A DNA stretch of 34,681 nt, taken from contig JAOUPN010000008.1 in the NCBI GenBank assembly GCA_029879905.1, positions 1 through 34,681 on the forward strand, written 5' to 3'. Position numbers and translations under genes: made by a program. The notes under the pieces were generated by a model that saw nothing but the letters and a program-made list of their open reading frames with translations, was not told where the DNA came from and did no database searches. Of this stretch, positions 17,813 to 25,808 are shown one piece after another. How positions within the stretch are numbered: position 1 is the first letter of the stretch; each line of letters begins with the position of its first letter. Source of the stretch: Nitrospira sp. (GTDB lineage Bacteria > Nitrospirota > Nitrospiria > Nitrospirales > Nitrospiraceae).

Positions 17813-18916
17813 TTACTCCTCACGCATCAACTCCCATCCTTCATCGCTCGTCTTGACGGCCTTGCCGACGATTACAAGGTGATTGAGAATTCGCACGGTT
17901 GTTTCTTCAGTACCGCCTGTTTCGGCTGCAACTTGCTCTGAGGTACGTGATTCACCGCTCTGTGTGAGAGCCTGGAGAATAGGGGCTTCATCTGCAGGGA
18001 GTATTTTTCGTAACGATACGGTTCCCTTCTTCAAGCTTGCGGGTGCGCCGAATTGTTGTGTGCTGTACCCTTCCCAGGTACCGCTAAGACCTAACCCCGT
18101 ACCGTCATCGTGCAACAAGACAACTCCGCAATACTGAATGGCAGCCGCACTCCAATAGGAGAAGGTGATCCATCCATTCGAAGACACCACACCCTCCATG
18201 GGATAAAACTTTGCGATGTCACCGATCCGGTCAATGCCTGTTTTGGTGTTGTATCCGACGGCTCTGATTCGGTCATCGGTTGTCCAGAAGTATAATTCGT
18301 CCCGTTCGTACGGATGCGGCTTGCCGGCTTCATCATAAAAGTCCCAATCTGCGAGCCAATAGCCATCGAGCATCTTCGCGCGATCGTGGTTGTGAAAATG
18401 GTGATTGAAGAGCCCGCGAGTTTGAGCCACGACCTTGTGGGAGGCTACGACGCCCTCATACCGTTGAAGGAGAGCATCAAGGAGCGCTTCGTCGGTCTCG
18501 GACAAGTTCTCGTTAGGGTAAAATAACTCTTTGCACAGATCGGCGACCGCCGCGCTCTTCGATACATCGCGTGCTTGAAACCTCGAAAAGACCGGGTTAA
18601 TGGCGTCTTTTTTTAAGTAGCAGAAGACGGGAATGAATTTCTTGTCCATTCCGTAGGCCACGCCGGATTCCCACAAGACCCACGGCCGATCATTGGAGCT
18701 TGGTGTGAGTATCGCAATGGTCGTATGCGCCTCGGTCAATGCCCTGTCGATCTTGTCCGCCCACTTTTCTCCTGACTGAATGCCGCGTCGACTGTCTTCA
18801 GCAAGAAAGGGGACTTCGGTCTTGCCCGGGAGCGATCGAATGATGTCCATCCATGCGCGAGCAAGTGGTTCATCTTCAGATGCATGTGAGATGAACACCG
18901 TGACTTTCTCTTCCAT
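17813..18916 (-). CDS. TIR-domain protein with beta-rich middle and winged-helix-like C-terminus
   Basis: The 367-residue protein opens with a bacterial TIR domain (about 1-135): VTVFISHASEDEPLARAWMD, the DSRRGIQSGEKWADKID segment, TTIAILTPSSNDRPWVLWESG and FIPVFCYLK. Glu83 in WESG is where TIR NADases carry their catalytic glutamate. Residues 180-300 form a Trp- and Tyr-rich beta region (GYWLADWDFYDE, LYFWTTDDRIRAVGY, GTWEGYS) like small beta-barrel domains that recognise ligands. Residues 305-365 resemble a winged helix (ILQALTQSGESRTSEQVAAE, WELM). GGAGG precedes the ATG. Bacterial TIR proteins of this build often act as NAD-consuming defence effectors set off by a linked sensor; that role is inference here. 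No partner nuclease, cyclase or Argonaute gene is nearby. Confidence 0.85.
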   Translation of the reverse strand: MEEKVTVFISHASEDEPLARAWMDIIRSLPGKTEVPFLAEDSRRGIQSGEKWADKIDRALTEAHTTIAILTPSSNDRPWVLWESGVAYGMDKKFIPVFCYLKKDAINPVFSRFQARDVSKSAAVADLCKELFYPNENLSETDEALLDALLQRYEGVVASHKVVAQTRGLFNHHFHNHDRAKMLDGYWLADWDFYDEAGKPHPYERDELYFWTTDDRIRAVGYNTKTGIDRIGDIAKFYPMEGVVSSNGWITFSYWSAAAIQYCGVVLLHDDGTGLGLSGTWEGYSTQQFGAPASLKKGTVSLRKILPADEAPILQALTQSGESRTSEQVAAETGGTEETTVRILNHLVIVGKAVKTSDEGWELMREE

Positions 18917-19009
18917 GATGTTCCTCCCTGTGCCTCATGGCGCTCGCCCGTGCCGTTCTGTGGTTTCAGAGGTATCTATTGGGAGCCGGGAGTATGTGGT
19001 GTCGGCCTA

Positions 19010-20056
19010 TCACCGTACGCCTGTGAGCAAATTGGGCGGCGGACCGATCGGCTCGAAATTCCTCAGCAACGGCACATCTTTTTTGTGCAACCACATGACA
19101 TCATGGTTATATGAGTCGCGCGGTCCTGACCCTCCGGTGAATGTTGCGCCGTCAGGCATAAACGTCCAGCACATATCCTCGCCGGAGGTATTGATGGTGT
19201 CGCCGAGGTTCAACGGCTCTTGCCATTCGCCTTGTGGGTTTTGGTGAGAAATCCACTCGTCATGCCCGCCTCGCGATCCCATGTCAGGACGAGTGCTGGT
19301 GATAATCAGGCTCTTCCCGTCCTTTGACAGGCCGGTCCAGTGGAGATGGTCACGGTAGGGGGAGTTGATGCGCGGGCCAAGGCTCTCGGGCTTCTGCCAC
19401 TGGCCGTTCTTTTTCTCGACTTTCCAGATGTCGCTGTCCTGCGTCACCCCCGGTTGCTGATAGCTGAAGTAAATGAGGCTGTCTGAGACGATAATCGGAC
19501 AATGTTCTTCACCGGTGGGCGTGTTGATGTGCGGAAGTTCCGGTACATCGTTCCAGTTTCTGGCCGACTGCCAGACCCCGTTGACCTTCTGGGTCACATA
19601 GAGGTCGCCGGTGGACATATTGCCTGGTTCGTAGCGGGTGAAATAGATGACATTGCCGTCGTCCGAAAAGCTCGGCTCCAATTCCCAGGCTGCGGTATTG
19701 ATATTCGGTCCGACGGTCGGATCAATACCGGGTCCTAAGTGGATCGGGGTTTGCCATGCTCCGTTCACCTTGTGCGCCATCCAGATGTCGAAGTTGTAGG
19801 GCACTCCCGGTGAGGGAATACTGCCTTGACGGCCTGAAACAAAGATGGCTGTGTTCCCATCGGTACTGTATGTGATCTCGATTTCCGACTCCGATGAGTT
19901 GATCGGCTCCCCCATGTTTTTCGTGAGGGCCGATGTGACGTGTCCCTGTCCGCCAGATGATGTCTCAGTGCCGGACATGGCATGGGCGCCGGTTGAAGCC
20001 AGGAGAAGCGTGAGTAGCGTCAAACGATGAATGGACTGAAAGACATATGCGTTCAT
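19010..20056 (-). CDS. Exported PD40/TolB-like beta-propeller protein
   Basis: The 348-residue product has a signal peptide (MNAYVFQSIHRLTLLTLLLASTGAHA, cleavage near residue 26), then about five repeats of the WD40-like PD40 type: SDDGNVIYFTR, DLYVTQKVNGVWQ, SKDGKSLIITSTR, and DIWKVEKKNGQWQKPESLG. Such propellers are found in TolB and in many periplasmic binding proteins; no enzyme domain is attached. I chose the ATG at 20056 because AGGAGGGGG lies just upstream and the signal peptide starts there; a longer frame to 20125 is less likely. It precedes the TIR gene by 93 bases on the same strand and could be co-transcribed, though one product is exported and the other is not. Confidence 0.88.
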   Translation of the reverse strand: MNAYVFQSIHRLTLLTLLLASTGAHAMSGTETSSGGQGHVTSALTKNMGEPINSSESEIEITYSTDGNTAIFVSGRQGSIPSPGVPYNFDIWMAHKVNGAWQTPIHLGPGIDPTVGPNINTAAWELEPSFSDDGNVIYFTRYEPGNMSTGDLYVTQKVNGVWQSARNWNDVPELPHINTPTGEEHCPIIVSDSLIYFSYQQPGVTQDSDIWKVEKKNGQWQKPESLGPRINSPYRDHLHWTGLSKDGKSLIITSTRPDMGSRGGHDEWISHQNPQGEWQEPLNLGDTINTSGEDMCWTFMPDGATFTGGSGPRDSYNHDVMWLHKKDVPLLRNFEPIGPPPNLLTGVR

Positions 20057-20127
20057 GTGATTTCCCCCTCCTGTCATCGTGAGTGACATATATAACCGCA
20101 CGCGATGGTCAGCAGGTTTCAGCAAGG

Positions 20128-20221
20128 GCTCTGAAAAGGCTAAGGCTAAGGTCGAGGTTAAGGTGAAGGGGAAATTTGAAGTCGCTCAGCCTTAGCCTCA
20201 GCCTTGACCTTTTCAGCACCC
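20128..20221. repeat. Imperfect inverted repeat rich in CTAAGG/CCTTAG
   Basis: TCTGAAAAGGCTAAGGCTAAGGTC near 20131 pairs imperfectly with GCCTCAGCCTTGACCTTTTCAG near 20193-20214, with short CTAAGGCTAAGG direct repeats inside. It lies between the truncated-haemoglobin stop and the PD40 start, about where a terminator or mRNA stem would sit. Confidence 0.6.
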
Positions 20222-20223
20222 TG

Positions 20224-20643
20224 TCAGATTTCTCCTGCATTGAATTGCCTGACTCGTTCTGCCGGGATGCTGAGCGCGGCTAAGAGGTAATCTTTTAGCT
20301 CTTGGCTGAACGGCTGAACCGCAAGGGCATGCTGCATACAGAGCAGCCAGGCATCCCGTTCCTCGTAGCCGATTGGAAATCGTTTATGTGCGACGGGAAT
20401 ACTGATCGGGCCGTAATGCTGATGAAACAACCGTGGCCCACCTAGCCATCCACTGAGAAAATACGTCAGTTTCCTGCGTGACTCGGTGAGATCTTCCGGA
20501 TGCATCGCTCGGATGATCTTTGCCTCCGGCAGCGTATCCATCTTGACATAAAATTCATCGACTAACTTCGTGAGGCCCTCAAGCTCGCCTGCCGCTTGGT
20601 AGGGGGTCATCTCGACGCGATCTTCCTGCTCGGTACTGTTCAT
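20224..20643 (-). CDS. Group II truncated haemoglobin
   Basis: The 139-residue product has the length and motifs of TrHb2 (GlbO-type) haemoglobins: LTKLVDEFYVKMDTLPEAK with Tyr32 at the B10 position, the helix E/F region YFLSGWLGGPRLFHQHYG, the proximal-histidine motif VAHKRFPIG (His86) and DAWLLCMQHAL with Trp99 at G8. These cytoplasmic haem proteins bind O2 or NO and may detoxify nitrogen or oxygen species, useful in a nitrite-oxidising or ammonia-handling cell, although that is inference. The ATG at 20643 has AAGGAT upstream; a frame to 20811 would add 56 unlike residues. It is divergent from outer-membrane paralogue 2. Confidence 0.9.
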   Translation of the reverse strand: MNSTEQEDRVEMTPYQAAGELEGLTKLVDEFYVKMDTLPEAKIIRAMHPEDLTESRRKLTYFLSGWLGGPRLFHQHYGPISIPVAHKRFPIGYEERDAWLLCMQHALAVQPFSQELKDYLLAALSIPAERVRQFNAGEI

Positions 20644-20774
20644 ATGAATCCTTTTTGGTGTTTCGTGAACATCTGTATATGTGACGGGTAGAAGATAGCT
20701 CTGTGAGGTGTTCTTTTCAACCGATGTGGAGGACTGGGGTTTGTGTGTTGAAAGGGTATCTGGTGCAGAAACTG

Positions 20775-20849
20775 ATGAAAACCTGGCTAAAGAGATACGT
20801 AAGTGATTCACTTAATTCGACCATTCAAAAGGCCGGTAAAGGAATGTAG
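20775..20849 (+). CDS. Possible 24-aa leader ORF before outer-membrane paralogue 2
   Basis: ATG at 20775 opens MKTWLKRYVSDSLNSTIQK..., closing with TAG at 20847-20849, 13 bases before the gene at 20863. Its position matches the 27-aa frame before the paralogue (16360-16443), and both contain a Trp-Leu pair near the start. There is no good ribosome binding site here, so it may be chance. Confidence 0.25.
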   Translation: MKTWLKRYVSDSLNSTIQKAGKGM

Positions 20850-20862
20850 TCAAGGAGGCGAC

Positions 20863-22029
20863 ATGATAGAGCGAATTACACGCAGGCAAGAGTTGGTGAT
20901 GTGTGCGGGGTTGATGATGGCAGTGCTCGGAGGGGGTGTCATGGTTGAGGCTGCGGACACGTCTTTAAAGCCGTCGGTGTCGGCAACGGGTGATAGCGTG
21001 AAAAAAAACAAGGCAAGAAAATCTCAACGCAAGTCCGGTTCGCAACCGACAAAGCGGCGGCAATCGAACGCAAAGGGGACAGCAACAGTGACCCCTTCGG
21101 GATCAGGGGACGGGGTGGCACCGGCGTCGTCAGCCCGCAGCCAGGTTCCTGGGGAGCCGACTGCGGCGCCGATGACTGTTCCAGCTCCGAACGGTGCCGA
21201 TCAAGCGGCACCGGTGTATCGGTATCGTCCTATGGATCGAGAAAAGGCGACGGTCTCGGGTCAGGCTGCAGAAGGCAATCGGGCTGTGCCGGTGGGCAAT
21301 GAACCGCTTTCTCCATACGGCAATCGAGCGGCGGGGGCGATGCCCGCTATCACAATGGCGGACCAGGGTATCAAACAACTGCCGGCCACGATGTTGAAAC
21401 AGCTTATGGAATTGTTGGAGCGCAATGAACAATTGCCGGACGAGATGAGCAACAGCGATCTCTACAAGGGAAATCGGGTGTTCTTCCGTGGCGGCTATGT
21501 CGGCATGATGAGCGATCGCCGGGGTGAAATCTTCACCGATACTCTGACGAGAACTAACCCCGCCGACAAAGGATACTACGTCGGAGCAGGGCTTGATCTG
21601 TTACTCGCCCGCAATCTCTGGGGATTACTGAAGGGGGCTTCGGTCTTTGGGGAAATCAATGTGGAATATAAATGGCTCCAATCGGCGCGGACAACCGTGG
21701 CAGCGCCGGCGTTGCTTGGTGATACGACTCCGAACAAGGTGAATGTGACTATGTTGACGGTCAGTGTGGCGCCAAAGTTGAAGTTTAATGAGGGGAAAGC
21801 CTTCCGTCCGTGGATTATTCCGGCCGGGCTTGATGTCCATGTCATCAGCCCGCCGTCGAATCGCACCCAATATCTCGATGTCGGGGTGCAATTTGCCGCC
21901 GGCTGTGAGTACCAAGTGTGGAGAGAGTTCAAGGTGGGCATAGAAGGCCGCTATCACCTGGCTGCCAATCAGACACAAACGGTCAACAGTTTCTGGAATG
22001 CCGGTCCCTATGTGAGTATCGGGTTTTGA
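20863..22029 (+). CDS. Outer-membrane beta-barrel protein, paralogue 2
   Basis: The 388-residue product has the same plan as the protein at 16440-17615: signal peptide ending near VEAAD, a Lys/Pro/Ala-rich linker (PTKRRQSNAKGTATV), a helix (ATMLKQLMELLERNEQLPDE) and a C-terminal barrel ending in VSIGF. From NEQLPDEMSNSD to the end, about 197 residues, I count four differences from paralogue 1 (Lys/Arg after MSDR, Phe/Cys in AAG[F/C]EYQ, Val/Ile, His/Gln), while many codons differ silently, so protein selection rather than recent copying keeps the barrels alike. AAGGAGG lies just before the ATG at 20863. The upstream 40 bases also resemble those of paralogue 1. The added Cys in a barrel is unusual. 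Confidence 0.85.
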   Translation: MIERITRRQELVMCAGLMMAVLGGGVMVEAADTSLKPSVSATGDSVKKNKARKSQRKSGSQPTKRRQSNAKGTATVTPSGSGDGVAPASSARSQVPGEPTAAPMTVPAPNGADQAAPVYRYRPMDREKATVSGQAAEGNRAVPVGNEPLSPYGNRAAGAMPAITMADQGIKQLPATMLKQLMELLERNEQLPDEMSNSDLYKGNRVFFRGGYVGMMSDRRGEIFTDTLTRTNPADKGYYVGAGLDLLLARNLWGLLKGASVFGEINVEYKWLQSARTTVAAPALLGDTTPNKVNVTMLTVSVAPKLKFNEGKAFRPWIIPAGLDVHVISPPSNRTQYLDVGVQFAAGCEYQVWREFKVGIEGRYHLAANQTQTVNSFWNAGPYVSIGF

Positions 22030-22074
22030 AGCGTGCCTGATTGGAATAGTTGGGCCGCGGATTCGTTCCTGTCT

Positions 22075-22107
22075 TCACAGGTCCCCTTTCTTCAAGGGGA
22101 CCTGTGA
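22075..22107 (+). terminator. Hairpin terminator after outer-membrane paralogue 2
   Basis: TCACAGGTCCCCTT-TCTTC-AAGGGGACCTGTGA forms a perfect 14-bp stem, about 45 bases after the stop. There is no T-run. Confidence 0.7.
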
Positions 22108-22906
22108 GACGGTGTCAGAGTTCGTTGAAATTGTTAAACGGTGGCCGGAGTACCATTTCCGCGCGAGCCATTTTTGTCGGCGACCCTCTTGTCTCCTCGT
22201 TCAAGTGTCTTTCGGTCGGGGTATCAATTTCTTCTCAAAGAAATTGTACTCTGACCCCTATTTAGGGAGTACTCTTCCTCAATGCAAGATGTGATGGCGC
22301 TGGGCATAAGAAACGGCCCTAATATTGGAGCTCACATAGGGGTGACAACGCAAGCATAAAGCCTGTCGGATGTAACGACGGGCTTGATCTCGCGGGCCAC
22401 AAATCAATGGCCATGGTTGACACCGACTTGGTTGATCAAGATTTGAGTGTGCGAACCGTCGTGTATGGTAAGCGTATCACGCGAGGAGAATATATCAGGC
22501 CTTTTGTGAGTTTGCGGACATGCTGTAGTGAAAGGGCGGGTATGGTTCCCGTGTGAAGAAGGGAGGGGTGTTATTTTACAGACGAAATGGCTAAAGGCCC
22601 CACCTTTTCAGATATTCATCATGGGACGAATTGTCCAGCCGTCCTGGTAGGCATCACGTTCGTTCTCGGAGGTAAGTCAATAGTCAGGTCAGGCCTCAAA
22701 ATTGTGAGCCTCCGCTAATTCGTCGGGGAATTCGGCATCAACCCAATTGTCATGTGGAACGCATCCTTGCGGGCGAAAATCCCGATGGGTTAGCTCCCAT
22801 CGCTGATTTAGATAATCGTTCATACTATCAGGCGAAGATTCGATGTGTGGCTAATTCAGAATAGCAGAGTGAAAAGTAGGGCGTGAGTTTGGTGTAACTG
22901 TGAGCC
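22108..22906. other. Long gene-free spacer
   Basis: About 800 bases without a convincing gene. CTCAAAGAAATTGTACTCTGACCCCTATTTAGGG at about 22234-22268 resembles short motifs seen next to REP-associated transposases. A short plus-strand frame at 22112-22294 has no family likeness. Composition is mixed and the stretch may be decayed sequence. Confidence 0.5.
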
Positions 22907-22952
22907 AAGAGGGCGGAGTTCGGTAGAATCGTCAATTGAACTCCGCCCTCTT
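22907..22952 (-). terminator. Hairpin terminator after the nitrobindin-like gene
   Basis: AAGAGGGCGGAGTTC (22907-22921) and GAACTCCGCCCTCTT (22938-22952) form a perfect 15-bp stem with a 16-base loop, about 12 bases beyond the minus-strand gene's stop. A pyrimidine-rich tail lies on the plus-strand side. Confidence 0.75.
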
Positions 22953-22963
22953 TCCTTTCCAGG

Positions 22964-24076
22964 TCAGCCCGCGTAGTCTGAAGAGCCTGGCACCTTTTCT
23001 AGCGTGTTGATGCTGATATGCGGCCACCGGGCACGATCAGGATGTCCGTCTTCACGTGGACGGAAGAAGTCCATAATCACAACTTGGGAATACTGCAGGC
23101 GCAACTTGGGATGACCGTACTTGTCTTTCTGTTTCAATTCTTGAATCCAGAACGTCGACTTCATGCTCACCGGCTCCGCTTGCTTTGTAACGAATGGAGC
23201 GTTGACGATGCCGGCGCTTTGTCGCGTGGTATCGACAGTGAGGACTGTCGTCCGCTCAATATCAATGCCTTGGTTTGCAAAGCGGAGAATCTCATTCATG
23301 TCTCGCGGATTGAATCCGGGAAATCCCGGAACACCGGCTGCTGTTCCCTTAAACGGGCTTTCGATATAGTGCTTATACGGTGCCAAATACGGATCGGGTG
23401 CGCCGTTGCCGTTATCCGTTAAGACATCGTAACCGGGTGAGGCAAGGTCCTCAAAACGGCCGATGGGGAGACCGCTGACTGGTGGGATTGTTGGCATGCC
23501 TTTCACTTCGCTGGCCGTGCCGAGTGCCAATACGGCATTCCCGTGCGGAATGTTTGCCAAGCGGGCAACTTCAAGCACTGATTCCACAACCTCTATGCCT
23601 CCTTTTGCTATCCCGCCTCCCTTCACAGGGGCTAAGTCTTTATCCACGGCCCGTAAGTTCTTCATGTAGAGCCAAAGGCCAGGTTCGTGGTGTATCGGTT
23701 TTCCGGGGTCTCCCGCAAGACCGCCGCTATCCGGATTGTCCTCAGCCGCTACTTGGGTTATCGATTGTTGATAATCGAGTGCCACGACGAACTGATCATT
23801 CTCCGGGCTCCCTGGGGGGTTGTGGGTGTTGTCGACCACTTCCTCTAGGCCACGGTTTTCAACGTTGTCACCGACAAACGTGAAATCCAGAGTTTCATTA
23901 TATTGATTCATGAGAATCCGATACTTAAATAGACCTCCATCGAAAGGAAGGGCAATCATGTTCCATCCGGTTCCTTTTCCCTCCCACGTCCCGGGAAGCA
24001 ATCCCAGCGGCCCTAATTCCTTTGAACAGGTCTTTGCCTTTTCACGACGTCGTGGATATTGTGTTTTACCTTTCAT
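22964..24076 (-). CDS. Nitrobindin/lipocalin-like putative haem-binding protein
   Basis: The 370-residue protein begins with a short basic stretch and then LGPLGLLPGTWEGKGTGWN (about 21-39), the opening motif of nitrobindin/THAP4-type beta-barrels, where G-x-W-x-G-x-G starts the first strand. Other beta-barrel-like segments are FKYRILMNQYNETLDFTFVGD and LRLQYSQVVIMDFF near the end. At 370 residues it is about twice the usual nitrobindin length; the middle (about 110-300) is rich in Gly, Pro and Asn and probably forms long inserts. No signal peptide is seen. The ribosome binding site AGGAGG is rather far (11 bases). A haem-binding role is inferred from the fold; the ligand is unproven. Confidence 0.65.
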   Translation of the reverse strand: MKGKTQYPRRREKAKTCSKELGPLGLLPGTWEGKGTGWNMIALPFDGGLFKYRILMNQYNETLDFTFVGDNVENRGLEEVVDNTHNPPGSPENDQFVVALDYQQSITQVAAEDNPDSGGLAGDPGKPIHHEPGLWLYMKNLRAVDKDLAPVKGGGIAKGGIEVVESVLEVARLANIPHGNAVLALGTASEVKGMPTIPPVSGLPIGRFEDLASPGYDVLTDNGNGAPDPYLAPYKHYIESPFKGTAAGVPGFPGFNPRDMNEILRFANQGIDIERTTVLTVDTTRQSAGIVNAPFVTKQAEPVSMKSTFWIQELKQKDKYGHPKLRLQYSQVVIMDFFRPREDGHPDRARWPHISINTLEKVPGSSDYAG

Positions 24077-24584
24077 TGGAAAATGAACCTCCTTTTATTG
24101 ATAAATATGCGAGTCGACTGTTCCAGTGTGCGTTCTTCTGCCAGTCTTCTCCGCATGGGTGTGTAATGTCTGGCAAATTCATGTTTGTCTCTTCAAGATG
24201 GGCACTCTGGTCTACTCTTTACAGCCTGGACCAACGGATCAAGACGCGATTGTGTCGCAGGCTCTTTACGTAGAAGCTGTGGTGTAGCACGTCAAGAAGA
24301 GGCTCAGCGTTGTTGAGTCTCCTTTGAATGCCGCCAAGACATTGCGTGTTCGATACTGCTTGATATATTTCCGTATAAGACGGTTTCTCTTCTCCCATCT
24401 GCGTACGCAAAGAGCGGGCCACATTAAGATCGTTTCAGCTGGTATAACTTACAAAGACTTACAATGTAATCTAGGGTGAAGTAAATATACGTAGTGGATC
24501 ATTTGGATTCTAGGTGAATCAAAACAGATTCAGTTGAGATGTGGTGATGGGAGAATGTGCGGTACGAAGAGAGTCTTGCGGGCA
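24077..24584. other. Spacer between the nitrobindin-like gene and the IS30 element
   Basis: Nothing firm is seen. AAATATACGTAGT lies at 24483-24495. A minus-strand frame of 67 codons (24219-24422) has no recognisable family and no good start site. Promoter signals for the minus-strand gene at 24076 should lie in its first 150 bases. Confidence 0.4.
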
Positions 24585-25692
24585 TCGCGGATTCATACAA
24601 TAAGTGCAATTTCTCATCGTCGGCGACTGGACTAAGATGACGGCGTCCAGCCGACTCACTCAACAAAAGGAATTGCACGATGATCCACTACCAGCATCTG
24701 AGCCATGAGGAACGATTCTATATCCACCAGGCGGTCCGCGAGGGCAAATGCAATGTGGAGATTGCCCACGCGCTGGGGCGCCACCCCTCCACGATCAGCC
24801 GAGAGAAGAAGCGGAACATGTGGCCCAGCGCCCATCTGTACACCTATGACTGGGCGAAGTATTTTCACCACCAGCGGCAACGCCGAGCCCAGGCCTGCAA
24901 ACACCGGAAAGTTACCGGACAGACTGAGGCGTTGATGGTGGCATTGCTCAAGCGGTATCTGAGTCCGGAGCAAATCAGCGCCTATCTCGAGACGCATCAC
25001 GCGATCCCCCTCAGCCATGAAACCATCTATCGGTTTATCGACGCCAACCGACACACCCATGGAACCTTGCGCGGATACTTACGCCATGGTGGAAAGCAGC
25101 GGCGCAAACGGTATGGTTCGGGGGCGCGGGCCTCGCGGATTCCCAATCGGACACCGATTGAGGCTCGCCCGCTCATCGTGGCCCAGCGGAAACGAATCGG
25201 GGACTGGGAATGCGATACCCTTGTGGGAGGTGATCGCAAAAGTGCCCTCGTCACCGTGGTGGAGCGCAAGTCCTTGTTCACCCTCTGTGCCCCGGTCCCC
25301 CAGAAAACGGCGGAGGCAGTTCAGGAGGCAATCGTCCGACTTCTTGCGCCGGTGGCACACCAGGTGAAGACGCTGACGTTCGATAACGGGTCCGAATTCA
25401 TGCAGCATGAGCAGATGGCCGCCGCGCTGAAGGCCAGGACCTACTTTGCCACACCGTATGCGTCCTGGGAACGAGGGATCAACGAGAATACCAACGGCCT
25501 GTTGCGCCAATTCTTCCCGAAGCGCACCAACTTCAAGACGGTGACACGCCCGCAGATCGAGCAGGTGCTCTCCCTGCTGAACAACCGGCCGAGAAAAACG
25601 AGGGGCTACAGCACACCCAATGAACTCTTTGCAAAGACGTTTGTCCCCATAATTTCACCCGCAGAAATTGCACTTCTGAGTTGAATTCGCGA
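24585..25692 (+). mobile_element. IS30-family insertion sequence
   Basis: A 1,108-bp element with one transposase gene. The ends form an imperfect inverted repeat: 24585-24614 against the complement of 25663-25692, 24 of 30 bases alike and the inner 13 (AAGTGCAATTTCT) identical. The right end overlaps the last codons of the transposase. No target-site duplication is obvious (GCA before, GTA after), so exact boundaries are uncertain. Confidence 0.85.
24680..25684 (+). CDS. IS30-family transposase
   Basis: The 334-residue protein is full length for an IS30 transposase. The N-terminal helix-turn-helix (YQHLSHEERFYIHQAVREGK, IAHALGRHPSTISRE, residues 4-42) binds the element's ends. The RNase H-like catalytic core has Asp179 in DWECDTLVGG, Asp235 in TFDNGSEF and Glu269 in ERGINENTNG, with the RQFFPK motif that follows. 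No frameshift or early stop is present, so it looks intact. AAAGGA precedes the ATG, and an AATTGCAC directly before the start is the complement of GTGCAATT in the terminal repeats, a possible site for autoregulation. Confidence 0.97.
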   Translation: MIHYQHLSHEERFYIHQAVREGKCNVEIAHALGRHPSTISREKKRNMWPSAHLYTYDWAKYFHHQRQRRAQACKHRKVTGQTEALMVALLKRYLSPEQISAYLETHHAIPLSHETIYRFIDANRHTHGTLRGYLRHGGKQRRKRYGSGARASRIPNRTPIEARPLIVAQRKRIGDWECDTLVGGDRKSALVTVVERKSLFTLCAPVPQKTAEAVQEAIVRLLAPVAHQVKTLTFDNGSEFMQHEQMAAALKARTYFATPYASWERGINENTNGLLRQFFPKRTNFKTVTRPQIEQVLSLLNNRPRKTRGYSTPNELFAKTFVPIISPAEIALLS

Positions 25693-25808
25693 GTAGCCAG
25701 GCCTTCATCACCATGCCATGACACGAAAACCTGGCCATTGAGTAGTGCGTCTATTTAAACCGCACCGCCACTGCACTTGTGGACGTGAATCTTGGCTAAG
25801 GAGACCGT

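Noticed and set aside
24219-24422. 67-codon minus-strand frame near the IS30 element
   Set aside because: No ribosome binding site or recognisable motif; possibly remnant DNA.
24582-25695. Target-site duplication for the IS30 element
   Set aside because: Flanking bases (GCA and GTA) do not match; the true ends may differ by a few bases.
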